Shown piece by piece: positions 40,652 through 49,235 of a stretch of 64,000 nucleotides of DNA. This DNA comes from DASTFP01 sp963816855. Its GTDB lineage: Bacteria > Verrucomicrobiota > Verrucomicrobiia > Chthoniobacterales > Terrimicrobiaceae. Position 1 is the first letter of the stretch. Every line of letters begins with the position of its first letter. Both the position numbers and the translations under genes were made by a program. Location: contig CAWFMA010000035.1 of the NCBI GenBank assembly GCA_963816855.1, positions 179,878 to 243,877 on the forward strand, given 5' to 3'. The notes below the pieces were generated by a model. The model was not told where the DNA came from, made no database searches, and saw only the letters and a program-made list of their open reading frames with translations.

Positions 40652-41705
40652 ATGCAAAGCAGGAAAATGTGTTTCGTCGAAGTTGACGAGGAGACGAGGC
40701 CGTTCTTTGAGGAAGCGTTTGCGCAGCACGACGTTTCCTTCGTTCAGCGCCTCGAGGCCGTCCCGGAGGAAACCGAAGTCCTGTCAGTATTTATCGGCGA
40801 AAGAATCGACGGCGGCTTTTCTCGACGAGCATCCGGAGTTCCGGCTGATCGCCACGCGCTCGACCGGGTGCGATCACATAGACCTCGAAGCGTGCGCCAG
40901 CCGGAAGGTCATCGTCGCCAACGTCGACAACTACGGGGAGAACACCGTGGCCGAACATGCATTCGCCTTGATCCTTGCGCTTTCGAGGTGCCTGAGAGAT
41001 TCGGAGCAGGCCGTGCGGACCGGGCGTTTCACCCGCGAGCGTCTGCGAGGATTTGACTTGCGAGGCAAGACGCTCGGGGTCGTCGGAGCTGGCCGGGTTG
41101 GACTCCACGTCGTCCGGATTGGGATTGGTTTTGGCATGCGAGTGATTGCCTATGATGAACAACCGCATCCGTTTTACAGCGAGTTGCTCGACTTTCGTTA
41201 CGTTCCTTTCAATGAGTTGATGCGGGAGTCCCACGTGATCAGCTTGCATGTTCGGCTAAATTCCAAGACCCGGCACATGATTAATCGCGAGACGCTCGGC
41301 CTCTGCCCCCGCGGGGCCCTGCTCATCAATACCGCGCGGGGTGGACTGATCGACACCGGCGCGGTGATCGAAGCGCTGGACGAGGGGAAACTGGCCGGCC
41401 TGGGCCTTGACGTCCTTGAAGACGAGCGGGTATTCCGCGGAGGAGCGACCCGGATTCTCGGCGAGAAGATAGCGGAGCGCGTGCGCAGCGCCGACGCGCC
41501 GGTTCCCAGGGAGACCTCTTCTCAACGGGTCGCGGAATTCTCGAAGCTCGTTGCGCACAGCCGGCTCCTGGGCCGACCGGATGTCGTTCTGACTCCCCAT
41601 GTGGCCTTCAACAGTTACGAGGCGCTCGAACGCCTCAACACAATCACCGTGGAGAATATCCAGCGATACCTCGAAAATCGTCCGCTGGCGAATTGCTGCA
41701 CATGA
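40652..41705 (+). pseudogene. D-isomer 2-hydroxyacid dehydrogenase (D-LDH-like), one frameshift
   Basis: NAD-dependent D-lactate dehydrogenase-type enzyme. The first 50 or so residues (CFVEVDEETRPFFEEAFAQH, EVLSVFIGERID) are in one frame. Near 40805-40815, in a GGCGGC stretch, the frame changes and continues AAFLDEHPEFRLIATRSTGC. The rest is complete: YGENTVAEHAFALILALSR, GVVGAGRVGLHVVRIGIGFG, catalytic Arg in LLINTARGGLIDTGAVIEAL, LDVLEDERVF, and the catalytic His in VVLTPHVAFNSYEAL. Everything except the single shift looks functional. Its stop overlaps the start of the EVE gene (ATGA). Confidence 0.82.
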
Positions 41706-42109
41706 ACTACTGGCTCGTCAAACAAGAACCGTCAGCCTACTCGTGGGATGATTTTGTCAAAGACGGCGGGACTGCCTGGACAGGTGTGCGGAATTTTCAG
41801 GCGCGAAACAATCTGCGTTCCATGAAGTTGAAAGACCGGGTTCTCTTTTATCACAGCGTGACGGACAAATCCGTCGTCGGGGAGGCGGAGGTCGTTCGCG
41901 AGTGGTATCCCGACCCGACAGCCGAAGAAGGAGACTGGGCCTGCGTTGATTTGAAGCCCGTCAGGGCCTTCGCCCAACCGGTGCCGCTCGAACGGATCAA
42001 GACCGAGAAAGAGCTGGCCGGGATGGCGCTTCTGCGCAGCGGGCGCCTGAGCGTCTCACCCGTCTCGCCTGAGGAATTCGCGGCGATTGTGAAACTGTCC
42101 GCGCGCTGA
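41702..42109 (+). CDS. EVE-domain protein
   Basis: 135 aa. Starts NYWLVKQEPSAYSWDDFVKD; contains GVRNFQARNNLRSMKLKDRV, LFYHSVTDKSVVGEAEVVRE, and ends SPVSPEEFAAIVKLS, all hallmark EVE/thymocyte-nuclear-protein-1 sequences. EVE domains are related to PUA and YTH folds and are thought to bind modified bases in RNA or DNA. Overlaps the dehydrogenase stop by 4 bases, so it is translationally coupled to that gene even though the latter is broken. Confidence 0.93.
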   Translation: MNYWLVKQEPSAYSWDDFVKDGGTAWTGVRNFQARNNLRSMKLKDRVLFYHSVTDKSVVGEAEVVREWYPDPTAEEGDWACVDLKPVRAFAQPVPLERIKTEKELAGMALLRSGRLSVSPVSPEEFAAIVKLSAR

Positions 42110-42150
42110 TTTCCACTGGCGCGCGTTCAAAACAGCGACGAACCTTTTGG

Positions 42151-42942
42151 ATGATCAAATATCGGCGCGCCGGAGTGGCTTCGAATTTCTCTCCGACATT
42201 TTCCGCCGTTCTTGCCGAAGCCGTCGCTTTCGCCAGGCACTGCGGCGCCGAGCTGGAAATCGTTCACGCGGCGGCGTTTGACGCGGAAAAAGAGAGACGG
42301 TTCATCGAAAAAATGGGCAAGGAGGCATCCATTCGGTGGGTCGAAAAGGAATCGCCCGCTCAAGCGATTATCGCCGCGGCGGCCCACTATCGCTATGAGC
42401 TTCTGATCGCGGGTGCGCTGCACATCGAGGACGCTGACCGACCGTTTACCAGCAGCGTCGCCCGGGAACTCATGCGCGATGCCCCATGTGACTTGCTTCT
42501 CGTTCCGAGGCCGCTTGAATCGCCGGACGCGTTGCGCCGCGTCGTCTTTGCCCTGGAGCCGGGCGGGAATGACGCCGCGTTCGTCAGGAGTTGCCTTGCG
42601 GTTTTACGCCCTGAGCAGGTGACGATCGCCGTCGCACAGACGCCGTTTGCTGCTGCCATCGCCGCCTCGCGCGGCGAAGAACCGCAGGATGTGGAAGCCT
42701 GGCTCGAACAAACCTGCGACCTTCTTTCCGACGAAGAGGCTGAAATCGACACGCGACTCGTGACCTCGAATACCGGGTACACGCTTTGCGATGTTATCGA
42801 AGGGATCGAGGCGGATCTGCTTGTAGTGAAGGCCCTGCCCGAGGAGAGGGGAGGAGCTCTTCCGCAGCAGATGGACTGGCTCTATCAGGTCATTCCCACC
42901 CGTTTGCTCGTCGCAAAGAACGCGCGGCAAAATCCAAAATAG
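42151..42942 (+). CDS. Universal stress protein-like, two tandem domains
   Basis: 263 aa. The first Usp-like half (MIKYRRAGVASNFSPTFSAV to ELMRDAPCDLLLVPRP) and second half (LRRVVFALEPGGNDAAFVRS to VIPTRLLVAKNAR) both have the Usp alpha/beta layout. The usual ATP-binding G-x2-G-x9-G-S/T motif is not intact in either half, so nucleotide binding is doubtful. The last 58 bases overlap the 3' end of the squalene/phytoene synthase gene on the other strand. Confidence 0.72.
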   Translation: MIKYRRAGVASNFSPTFSAVLAEAVAFARHCGAELEIVHAAAFDAEKERRFIEKMGKEASIRWVEKESPAQAIIAAAAHYRYELLIAGALHIEDADRPFTSSVARELMRDAPCDLLLVPRPLESPDALRRVVFALEPGGNDAAFVRSCLAVLRPEQVTIAVAQTPFAAAIAASRGEEPQDVEAWLEQTCDLLSDEEAEIDTRLVTSNTGYTLCDVIEGIEADLLVVKALPEERGGALPQQMDWLYQVIPTRLLVAKNARQNPK

Positions 42943-43748
42943 AGCAGGCCGAAGATCTTTTCCGCCTTCGAGGGCCGATAGCGCTTTTGGAAGACTTGAA
43001 AACCGTCAGCTTCCATTCTCGAAAGGATTCTCCGATAGATGACGCGCATTAATTCCGCCGGTCTCAGGGCCTGGGCATCGTCCGGTTGCAGAGCTCGACG
43101 GGCTTCCTCAAACAGGGAGCGGGTGCGCGCGCCTTCGAACTGCATCAGACTCAGGAAGTTTTTCCCCGGTCTTGCGCTCAAAAGCTCGGCCTCGCCGACA
43201 CCGAACCTTCGAAGGTCTTCCAGCGGAAGGTAGATGCGGCCTGCGGCGGCATCTTCCCCAACGTCCCGCAGAATGTTGGTCATTTGCAGCGCATGCCCGA
43301 GAGCCTCCGCATAGATTTTGCTCTTTGGGTTCTTACAGCCAAAGATTTCGATGCTCACCAGGCCCACGGCGCTCGCCACCCGCCAGCAGTAGGCGCGCAA
43401 TTCCTCATAGGTTGAGTAGCGCATCGGCTCGAGGTCCATTTCCACTCCAAGCACGATCTCCACAAGGAGCTGGCGATCGATTTGATAGCGCTCGAGGATT
43501 TCTTCGAGCTCCGGCGGAACTGAATTCCCAGTGCGCAGGCTTGTCTTCCAAAGATCGAGCAGACCGCGCTTCTCTGCCAGCGAGCGGCCCGGTTCGTCCG
43601 CTATGTCATCGACAGCTCGGCAAAAATCATAAAATACCAAAGCATCCCGTCTTCGATCCGCGGGCAGGCAGGCCAAAGCGGGCGCGAGATTGGACTTTCG
43701 CGCGCCAGCGCGGGAGGCAAGTTGCAAGCTCTGAGCGCTTACAGCCAT
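42885..43748 (-). CDS. Squalene/phytoene synthase family protein
   Basis: 287 aa trans-isoprenyl diphosphate synthase (head-to-head). First aspartate motif FCRAVDDIADE; second NILRDVGEDAAAGRIYLP; also YCWRVASAVGLVSIEIFG and YSTYEELRAYCWR. Most like the HpnC/HpnD hopanoid group or bacterial phytoene synthase; the exact product is not determinable. It overlaps the upstream pseudo-ATPase gene by 10 bases and forms an operon with it and the membrane protein. No other hopanoid genes are in the window. Confidence 0.88.
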   Translation of the reverse strand: MAVSAQSLQLASRAGARKSNLAPALACLPADRRRDALVFYDFCRAVDDIADEPGRSLAEKRGLLDLWKTSLRTGNSVPPELEEILERYQIDRQLLVEIVLGVEMDLEPMRYSTYEELRAYCWRVASAVGLVSIEIFGCKNPKSKIYAEALGHALQMTNILRDVGEDAAAGRIYLPLEDLRRFGVGEAELLSARPGKNFLSLMQFEGARTRSLFEEARRALQPDDAQALRPAELMRVIYRRILSRMEADGFQVFQKRYRPSKAEKIFGLLYFGFCRAFFATSKRVGMT

Positions 43749-44413
43749 TGGTCCGCGCTGATGCGTCCGTCACGGATCCTGATGAGCCGGCGTGGCCTTT
43801 CCGGAACTCCGGCCTCGGCTCCCGCCCAGAGTACGCAGAGCTTTAGCTCTTCCGCCGCCCGGAATGCGAGTTCGAAAAGGTCGTCCCCGGCATGTGGCGA
43901 CAAGGAGACGAGGACGCGCGGATCATGCACCAGAGCCCGCGCGAAGGCCACGCGCCGCTGAGCGGATAGGACCAGAGACCCGGCGCGCTGGTTCTCAAGA
44001 TCCGCAATTCCGCAAAAATCGAGCACCTGAATCGTGCGTTCGCGAGCGGCGATCGCATTCGACCGGCGAATGCGGAACAGAGGGATGGCCACGTTCTGGG
44101 CCACGGAAAAGGACGGGAGCAGGTATGGGTTCTGAAAGAGAAAGCCGAAGGCCCGGTCACGAAAGCGTCGGAGCTCCTCCTCGGCCAAATTTGTCACGTC
44201 TTGTCCATCCACCCAAATCTTTCCCGAGTCGGCGGACTCGAGAAATCCGAGCACGCTGAGCAGAAGCCCCCTGCCCAGGAAATCCGGGCCGTCAAATTCA
44301 CAAACCTTTCCCGAATCAAAGAAAGCGGTAACTTGCTCAATCGACGCGTCGGCGGATTCTTTCCAATTGCGACGATGGCAACACAGGGCTTCGCAAGAAA
44401 GACGGGGAGACAT
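43739..44413 (-). CDS. ABC ATPase-like protein lacking catalytic motifs
   Basis: 224 aa with the overall pattern of a LolD/MacB-type ABC ATPase: SADSGKIWVDGQDVTNLAEE and the Q-loop region RDRAFGFLFQNPYLLPSFSV-like QNVAIPLF are clear. Every ATP-handling motif is altered. Walker A reads GPDFLGRG (no GKS/T), the signature LSGGQ reads LSAQRR, Walker B reads VLVSLSP (no DE), and the switch histidine region reads LCVLWAGAE. The frame is open throughout. It is therefore a pseudo-ATPase candidate rather than a random pseudogene. It overlaps the prenyl synthase gene and follows the membrane protein by 1 base. Confidence 0.75.
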   Translation of the reverse strand: MSPRLSCEALCCHRRNWKESADASIEQVTAFFDSGKVCEFDGPDFLGRGLLLSVLGFLESADSGKIWVDGQDVTNLAEEELRRFRDRAFGFLFQNPYLLPSFSVAQNVAIPLFRIRRSNAIAARERTIQVLDFCGIADLENQRAGSLVLSAQRRVAFARALVHDPRVLVSLSPHAGDDLFELAFRAAEELKLCVLWAGAEAGVPERPRRLIRIRDGRISADQWL

Positions 44414-44414
44414 T

Positions 44415-45593
44415 TCAGAAGGCAATGCTTTGCGAACCCTCCTCGCATTGTTTGTAAAAGCAAACCCAGGCGGCAAGAATCCATCCGCCCGACATCGCGC
44501 TGACAAGTTCTACCACGAGCGCCCAGGCGTGTCTCCACAGCGGGACGCCCAGCCATGTGTCGCCCGCCCGCAAGGCCATTTGCTGCAGGAAAAAGATGCT
44601 GAAAGCGGCGAGAAGAAAAAGCAGGCAAGTGAGCCCGTGACGCCTGAGAAACTGAAAATGAGCGACGATGGCGCCACGCAGGGAGTCATTGTGGAATGCC
44701 AGCCGGATCTGGACGGTCGCCAAACCGATCATCACCACTGCCAGCAGGGGCTGTGAGACCGTGCCAGACAGACCGAAAGTTCTCGGACTTGCGGGATCTC
44801 CGGTGATCCACGCCTCGATGAAAAGGGGAGCGTGAATCAAGAAAAGGGTGGCCGCAATCATTGCCAGGGACCATTTGAGCACGAATCCCATCCGGCGCAC
44901 GGCAAAATGCAGAACGCGAGCCCGCTGGAAATTCAAGCCCCGCACCCATCCATAGGCAATCAGGAGGAGGTAAACTTGAACGCAGGTTCCCAGCAGGTAT
45001 TCGAAAACGAAAGATAGGGCGTTGACCGTTCCTGTGACGACCAGCAATTCCTGCAGTGAGAGGATTTGCGCGATTTCGGGGAGCGCCAGAAGCGTTAGAG
45101 GTTTGGCCATCGACGCCAGCGCGGTGGCAGCAAGCCCGAGGATCATGACCCAGCCCCAAAACCGAAATCTCCGCAGGAGCGAGCGGACCAGTTCAGCGGC
45201 GAGTCCCCGGTAATTTGCGAAAAACAAAAGCGCGCAGAGGATCGATATGGGAAACGTGGCCACGAGGCAATTCAGTGCTCCCGCAAGTGATTCGGATGCA
45301 GGCAGGATCGCAGCGAGCGCGGATTGCCTGGCGTCGGAAGCGATCCCGGACACAAGCGGATTGGTCTCCGGAAAGCGTCCAATTCTCCAGGACAATAAAA
45401 AGAAGCCCGCCAGCTGGAAGGAGCCGTAGGCCAGCGCAAACCCCGCGGGAACCTTCCAAAGCGACGCGTGCCGCAGCAGGCATCTCCAGCCGTTGGCGTA
45501 GGAATTTCGAACTCCCGGCACGCAGAGCGCCAGCAACCAAACGGAAGCGACTGAAACAGCAAGCCATTTGATTTCAGGACTCACAGCGAACAA
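44415..45593 (-). CDS. Polytopic membrane protein, partner of the pseudo-ATPase
   Basis: 392 aa with about nine hydrophobic segments (WLAVSVASVWLLALCVPGV, LNCLVATFPISILCALLFF, VMILGLAATALASM, YLLGTCVQVYLLLIAYGWV, LLFLLAAFSIFFLQQMA, VVELVSAMSGGWILAAWVCF). No FtsX or MacB extracytoplasmic domain is seen and I recognise no family. The 1-base gap to the pseudo-ATPase suggests the two work together. Divergent from pgsA. Confidence 0.65.
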   Translation of the reverse strand: MFAVSPEIKWLAVSVASVWLLALCVPGVRNSYANGWRCLLRHASLWKVPAGFALAYGSFQLAGFFLLSWRIGRFPETNPLVSGIASDARQSALAAILPASESLAGALNCLVATFPISILCALLFFANYRGLAAELVRSLLRRFRFWGWVMILGLAATALASMAKPLTLLALPEIAQILSLQELLVVTGTVNALSFVFEYLLGTCVQVYLLLIAYGWVRGLNFQRARVLHFAVRRMGFVLKWSLAMIAATLFLIHAPLFIEAWITGDPASPRTFGLSGTVSQPLLAVVMIGLATVQIRLAFHNDSLRGAIVAHFQFLRRHGLTCLLFLLAAFSIFFLQQMALRAGDTWLGVPLWRHAWALVVELVSAMSGGWILAAWVCFYKQCEEGSQSIAF

Positions 45594-45649
45594 CTGGTCA
45601 AAAGATTTCGCTGGGAACGAGACTTGCCCCGGCGGAGATTCTTCGCTTC

Positions 45650-46222
45650 ATGACGTTGGCCAACAAAATCACGATTGCCCGGATTTTGCTCATCCCGGTC
45701 TTCGTGTTGTTCGCCGTTTACTATGGAAAAGGGGTGGAACAGGGAGAAGGCGACGAGTGGCAGCGTTGGGCGGCAGTGGCCGTATTTCTTGTCGCGTCGA
45801 TCACAGACGGTTTGGACGGGTGGGTGGCCCGGCGGTGGGGACAGCGGAGCCCGCTCGGCGCTGTGCTCGATCCCATCGCGGACAAAGGGCTCCTGCTGAC
45901 GGCAATCATCACCTTGAGCTTGAGCAAGTGGACCTACGCATTTCCCCTTTGGTTCCCGGTTCTTGTCATCGCGCGTGATGCGGTCATCGTTATAGGATGT
46001 GTGATCTTGAAGCATCTCAATGGCCACCTCGAAGTGCGGCCGAGCGGCTGGGGAAAGGCCGCCTCGGCGCTGCAAATGGTCGCCGTCTCCTGGATGATGC
46101 TTCAACTGCCTTTCCATATCTATTCGGTCTATTTGGCCGGCGTCTTCACGCTGGTAAGCGGGATCGGCTACGTAGCCAACGGCTTGGGTCAACTTCGGCA
46201 CCACGATAGCCCCGGTGCGTAG
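45650..46222 (+). CDS. pgsA: CDP-diacylglycerol-glycerol-3-phosphate 3-phosphatidyltransferase
   Basis: 190 aa, acidic phospholipid synthesis (phosphatidylglycerol phosphate). The CDP-alcohol phosphotransferase signature DG-x2-AR-x8-G-x3-D-x3-D is present as DGLDGWVARRWGQRS, LGAVLDPIADK. N-terminal TLANKITIARILLIPVFVLF is typical of PgsA. Four to five membrane helices. Ends overlapping the der start by 8 bases. Confidence 0.9.
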   Translation: MTLANKITIARILLIPVFVLFAVYYGKGVEQGEGDEWQRWAAVAVFLVASITDGLDGWVARRWGQRSPLGAVLDPIADKGLLLTAIITLSLSKWTYAFPLWFPVLVIARDAVIVIGCVILKHLNGHLEVRPSGWGKAASALQMVAVSWMMLQLPFHIYSVYLAGVFTLVSGIGYVANGLGQLRHHDSPGA

Positions 46223-47561
46223 CGTCGCAATCGTGGGGAGGCCGAACGTCGGCAAATCCGCGCTGTTCAATCGGCTCGCGGGCCGCAGGATTTCGATCGT
46301 TCACGATCAACCGGGCATAACGCGGGATCGTATCACGGCAATCTGCCGATTGGCAGCAGTCCCTTTCGAGATCACGGACACGGGAGGCCTGGGCGCCGAT
46401 CCCGATCCCGATTTTGCACAAGCGACGCAGGAGGCCGCCGCCACCGCCATACAGGGCTCGAATGTCTTGCTTTTCGTGGTTGACGGGCAGGATGGCGCCA
46501 CGCCGCTGGACTTTCAGCTTGCCGACGATCTCCGACGTTCGGGCCGGCCGGTCGTCCTGGTCGTCAACAAAGTGGACGCGCCCGAACACGAGCATTTTCC
46601 CTTGGACTTTGCGCGGTTGGGGTTTTCGCAAACCGTAGCGGTCAGTGCCGCGCACGGGCGCGGCATTGGCGAGCTGATTGAGGTGCTCGAAGGCTTCTTC
46701 GCTCCCGATGATGGCATAGATCCGGAATCAAGCGCGCCGAGAATCGCTTTCGTCGGGCGACCGAACGTCGGAAAATCCTCCTTGATCAACAGTATCTTGA
46801 AGGATCGCCGGGCGATTGTGAGCGAGATTCCCGGGACGACGCGCGATGCGCTCGATATTGACTATGAGCGGCAGGGCCGACGCTATATTCTTTGCGATAC
46901 GGCGGGAATCCGCCACCGGTCAAAGCACGATGCTTCCGCCGAAGTGTTCAGCGTCATGAGGGCGGAGGCAGCCATCCGAAGCGCGGACCTTTGCGTTCTG
47001 GTCATCGATGCAACAAACGGCGTGACCATGCAGGACAAGAAAATCGCGGCCCTCATTCAAAAAGCGCACAAGGCGGTCGTCATCGCCCTAAACAAATGGG
47101 ATCTCCAGGGCCCTTCGGGCGGCTCCGATTCCGAGTTGCTGGCCAGGCACGTGGCGGGCCTTCGCGAGAGAATGTTCTTTCTGGATCACGCCCCGGTCAC
47201 CGCCCTTTCAGCCCGCACCGGGGCGAATGTATCACGCCTTTTCGCGGTCATCGAAAGGGTCCGCCAGCATGCGAGACGCCGGATCACTACCGGCGAGCTT
47301 AACCGGCTTTTGCGTTCAATTATCGAGCGGCAGCCGCCTCCCTACCATGGCAACAGACAATTCAAATTGCTCTACGCCACGCAACTGGCCGCGGCAGATC
47401 CCCGTCCCTTTGAACCTCCTGAATTTCTGCTCTTCGTCAATGATCCGCAGCTGCTCCGCAAGAGCTACCTGACTTTTTTGCGGTCACGGTTGCGAGAAAG
47501 GTTAGATTTTCCGGGGCTCCCGATCCTGCTCAGTCAGCGCGGAAGAAAAAAGCTTTCATAG
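46215..47561 (+). CDS. der: Ribosome biogenesis GTPase Der (EngA)
   Basis: 448 aa with two GTPase domains. First: IVGRPNVGKSALFNRLAGRR, DTGGLG, NKVD. Second: FVGRPNVGKSSLINSILKDR, PGTTRDALDIDYE, CDTAGIRH, NKWD. A C-terminal KH-like domain ends LRSRLRERLDFPGLPI. Start is GTG, inside the pgsA 3' end. Required for 50S assembly. The last 28 bases overlap the convergent DUF2752 gene. Confidence 0.97.
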   Translation: MRSVAIVGRPNVGKSALFNRLAGRRISIVHDQPGITRDRITAICRLAAVPFEITDTGGLGADPDPDFAQATQEAAATAIQGSNVLLFVVDGQDGATPLDFQLADDLRRSGRPVVLVVNKVDAPEHEHFPLDFARLGFSQTVAVSAAHGRGIGELIEVLEGFFAPDDGIDPESSAPRIAFVGRPNVGKSSLINSILKDRRAIVSEIPGTTRDALDIDYERQGRRYILCDTAGIRHRSKHDASAEVFSVMRAEAAIRSADLCVLVIDATNGVTMQDKKIAALIQKAHKAVVIALNKWDLQGPSGGSDSELLARHVAGLRERMFFLDHAPVTALSARTGANVSRLFAVIERVRQHARRRITTGELNRLLRSIIERQPPPYHGNRQFKLLYATQLAAADPRPFEPPEFLLFVNDPQLLRKSYLTFLRSRLRERLDFPGLPILLSQRGRKKLS

Positions 47562-48040
47562 ACGCGGCGGGCGACAGGGTTGCGCAGATCAACCAGTTCG
47601 GGCTTCCGGCCGCGCAAAGCATCCCCAAGGTGAATCATCCAATAGATGCAAATCAGCATGCATACGGCCGGAAGGAACGGACGAACTCTGCGAAGCAGGG
47701 CCTCCCAGTCGCAGAATGGTCGTGCCCGCCACGCCTCCCCCGCAAGCACAGCAGCGACTGCGATGACCGCAAAGACGACGGGGAACGCGATCGCATTAAG
47801 ATAGAGAGCCCGGGAAAAATCGCCTTGCAGCAGCGACTGCGCCGCTCGCGTTCCGCCGCAAAAGGGGCAGGGAAGGCCCGTCGCGTTTCTCAAAAGACAC
47901 TTCGGCCAACCGGGCAGGATGGAAGGCGGCGCCAAAGGCGCCACCGTCGCGACCGCGAGCAGAGCGACAATAGCCAGGGCCGCGAACGCGCGAAGCCGGC
48001 GTTGGTCGGGCCGAAGCGGGGGGCTATTCGTCTGGCGCAT
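47534..48040 (-). CDS. DUF2752 membrane protein
   Basis: 168 aa. The diagnostic core LPCPFCGGTRAAQSLLQGDF, ALYLNAIAFPVVF is the DUF2752 signature, a small inner-membrane family with a CxxCG motif. About four helices. The start overlaps the rsmI end by 17 bases and the end overlaps der. Function unknown. Confidence 0.85.
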   Translation of the reverse strand: MRQTNSPPLRPDQRRLRAFAALAIVALLAVATVAPLAPPSILPGWPKCLLRNATGLPCPFCGGTRAAQSLLQGDFSRALYLNAIAFPVVFAVIAVAAVLAGEAWRARPFCDWEALLRRVRPFLPAVCMLICIYWMIHLGDALRGRKPELVDLRNPVARRVYESFFLPR

Positions 48041-48725
48041 TTTGTTCGTCCGAGGTCCCCGGATGTCCCGGCGAAATCACCAAGGTCAGCTCGCCTTTCG
48101 GTCGGCGTCTCTGAAAGTGCGTCAGAAGCTCCGCTGGGCTGCCGCCGCGATATTCTTCAAATTTCTTGGTCAGCTCACGGGCGACACACACTTTCGCCAG
48201 AGGGGCAATTTCCAGCAGGACGTCGAGCGTTTTCAGCAGGCGATGGGGGGATTCAAAGTAGACGCTTGTTTCGCGGCGTGCAACGCAACGCTGCAGTTCC
48301 GCTCGGCGCCGACCGGCTTTGACCGGCAGGAATCCCCCAAAAAAAAACGCGTCCGTGGGCAGCCCTGAGCCGACCAGAGCGGTGAGTACGGCGCTGGGGC
48401 CCGGCAAGACGCTTACGGGAAGCCCCCGTTCCCGGCAAAGCCGGATCAAGCGAAAGCCGGGGTCGGATATTCCCGGCGTCCCGGCGTCGGTGACCAGAGC
48501 CACGGATTTTCCCCGGGCGATCTCTTCGACCAGTTCGAGCGAGCGCGAGGCTTCGTTATGCTCATGCAGGCTGAGAATCGGCTTTCTGAGGCCATGGTGC
48601 AGCAGAAGCGCGGCCGAATGGCGAGTGTCCTCGGCCGCGACCAGATCAGCTTCCTGCAGGACTTCGAGCCCCCGCAGGGTAATGTCCCGTAAATTCCCAA
48701 TCGGCGTCGGGATAACGTTGAGCAA
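48024..48725 (-). CDS. rsmI: 16S rRNA (cytidine1402-2'-O)-methyltransferase
   Basis: 233 aa SAM-dependent enzyme modifying C1402 of 16S rRNA. VIPTPIGNLRDITLRGLEVL, VAAEDTRHSAALLLHHG, HEHNEASRSLELVEEI, ALVTDAGTPGISDPGFRLIR, VLPGPSAVLTALVGSGLPTD and FYFESPHR-like SVYFESPHRLLKTL. The C-terminus is slightly shorter than in E. coli. Second-last gene of the BamD-like/LptE/RsmI/DUF2752 operon. Confidence 0.95.
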   Translation of the reverse strand: MLNVIPTPIGNLRDITLRGLEVLQEADLVAAEDTRHSAALLLHHGLRKPILSLHEHNEASRSLELVEEIARGKSVALVTDAGTPGISDPGFRLIRLCRERGLPVSVLPGPSAVLTALVGSGLPTDAFFFGGFLPVKAGRRRAELQRCVARRETSVYFESPHRLLKTLDVLLEIAPLAKVCVARELTKKFEEYRGGSPAELLTHFQRRRPKGELTLVISPGHPGTSDEQNAPDE

Positions 48726-48731
48726 AGTTTT

Positions 48732-49235
48732 TTACCAGCCCTCGGCGATCTCCGTCGTCAACTCGATGGCGGCGTCTCTGGCCGCAACAGGGATCGCCTG
48801 CCGCTCGGTGGTCTGGATGTCGCTGCTGCTAAAGAAAGAGGTGTCTCCGCGGACCTTTCCTTTCTTGAGAAGGCTTCCGGTCACGCGATCCGCGACCTCG
48901 TAGGCAATATCGAGATGAAGGCCGAACTCCGCGGTGGCCAAAACGTTGTTTTGCACTGATCGAATCGATCGGCGCTCGATCTTGGTCACGGTGCAGTGCA
49001 GAATCGCGTCGGCGGTGTCGTCGGAAACAATCGTGTAGGTGCCATCCTCCTGCAGGGTTTTGATCAGCGTGTCCGCCAGAAGAACCTCGACGCGCGGCTC
49101 ATAGGTCCTGTTCTTGAAGGTCGGAACGGCGAGCGTGCGAACTGAACGCATCGGCGTCGGCCGGATTTCTCCAAGTTTATACCCGCACCCGCCGAGCAGT
49201 GCGAAAGCAACCACGGCTGCGACCGGGCGAATCAT
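48732..49235 (-). CDS. LptE-like LPS-assembly lipoprotein
   Basis: 167 aa. Signal peptide and lipobox VAFALLGGC, then YKLGEIRPTPMRSVRTLAVP, FKNRTYEPRVEVLLADTLIK, DADAILHCTVTKIERRS-like. This is the layout of LptE (DUF3576/LPS-assembly) lipoproteins, which plug LptD in the outer membrane. Its position beside a BamD-like gene fits an envelope-biogenesis role. The ATG overlaps the upstream stop (ATGA). Confidence 0.78.
   Translation of the reverse strand: MIRPVAAVVAFALLGGCGYKLGEIRPTPMRSVRTLAVPTFKNRTYEPRVEVLLADTLIKTLQEDGTYTIVSDDTADAILHCTVTKIERRSIRSVQNNVLATAEFGLHLDIAYEVADRVTGSLLKKGKVRGDTSFFSSSDIQTTERQAIPVAARDAAIELTTEIAEGW

Noticed and set aside
43739..44413. Calling the ABC ATPase-like ORF a simple pseudogene
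   Set aside because: No stops or frameshifts in 224 codons and tight overlap with neighbours; loss of motifs without loss of frame fits a pseudo-ATPase better.
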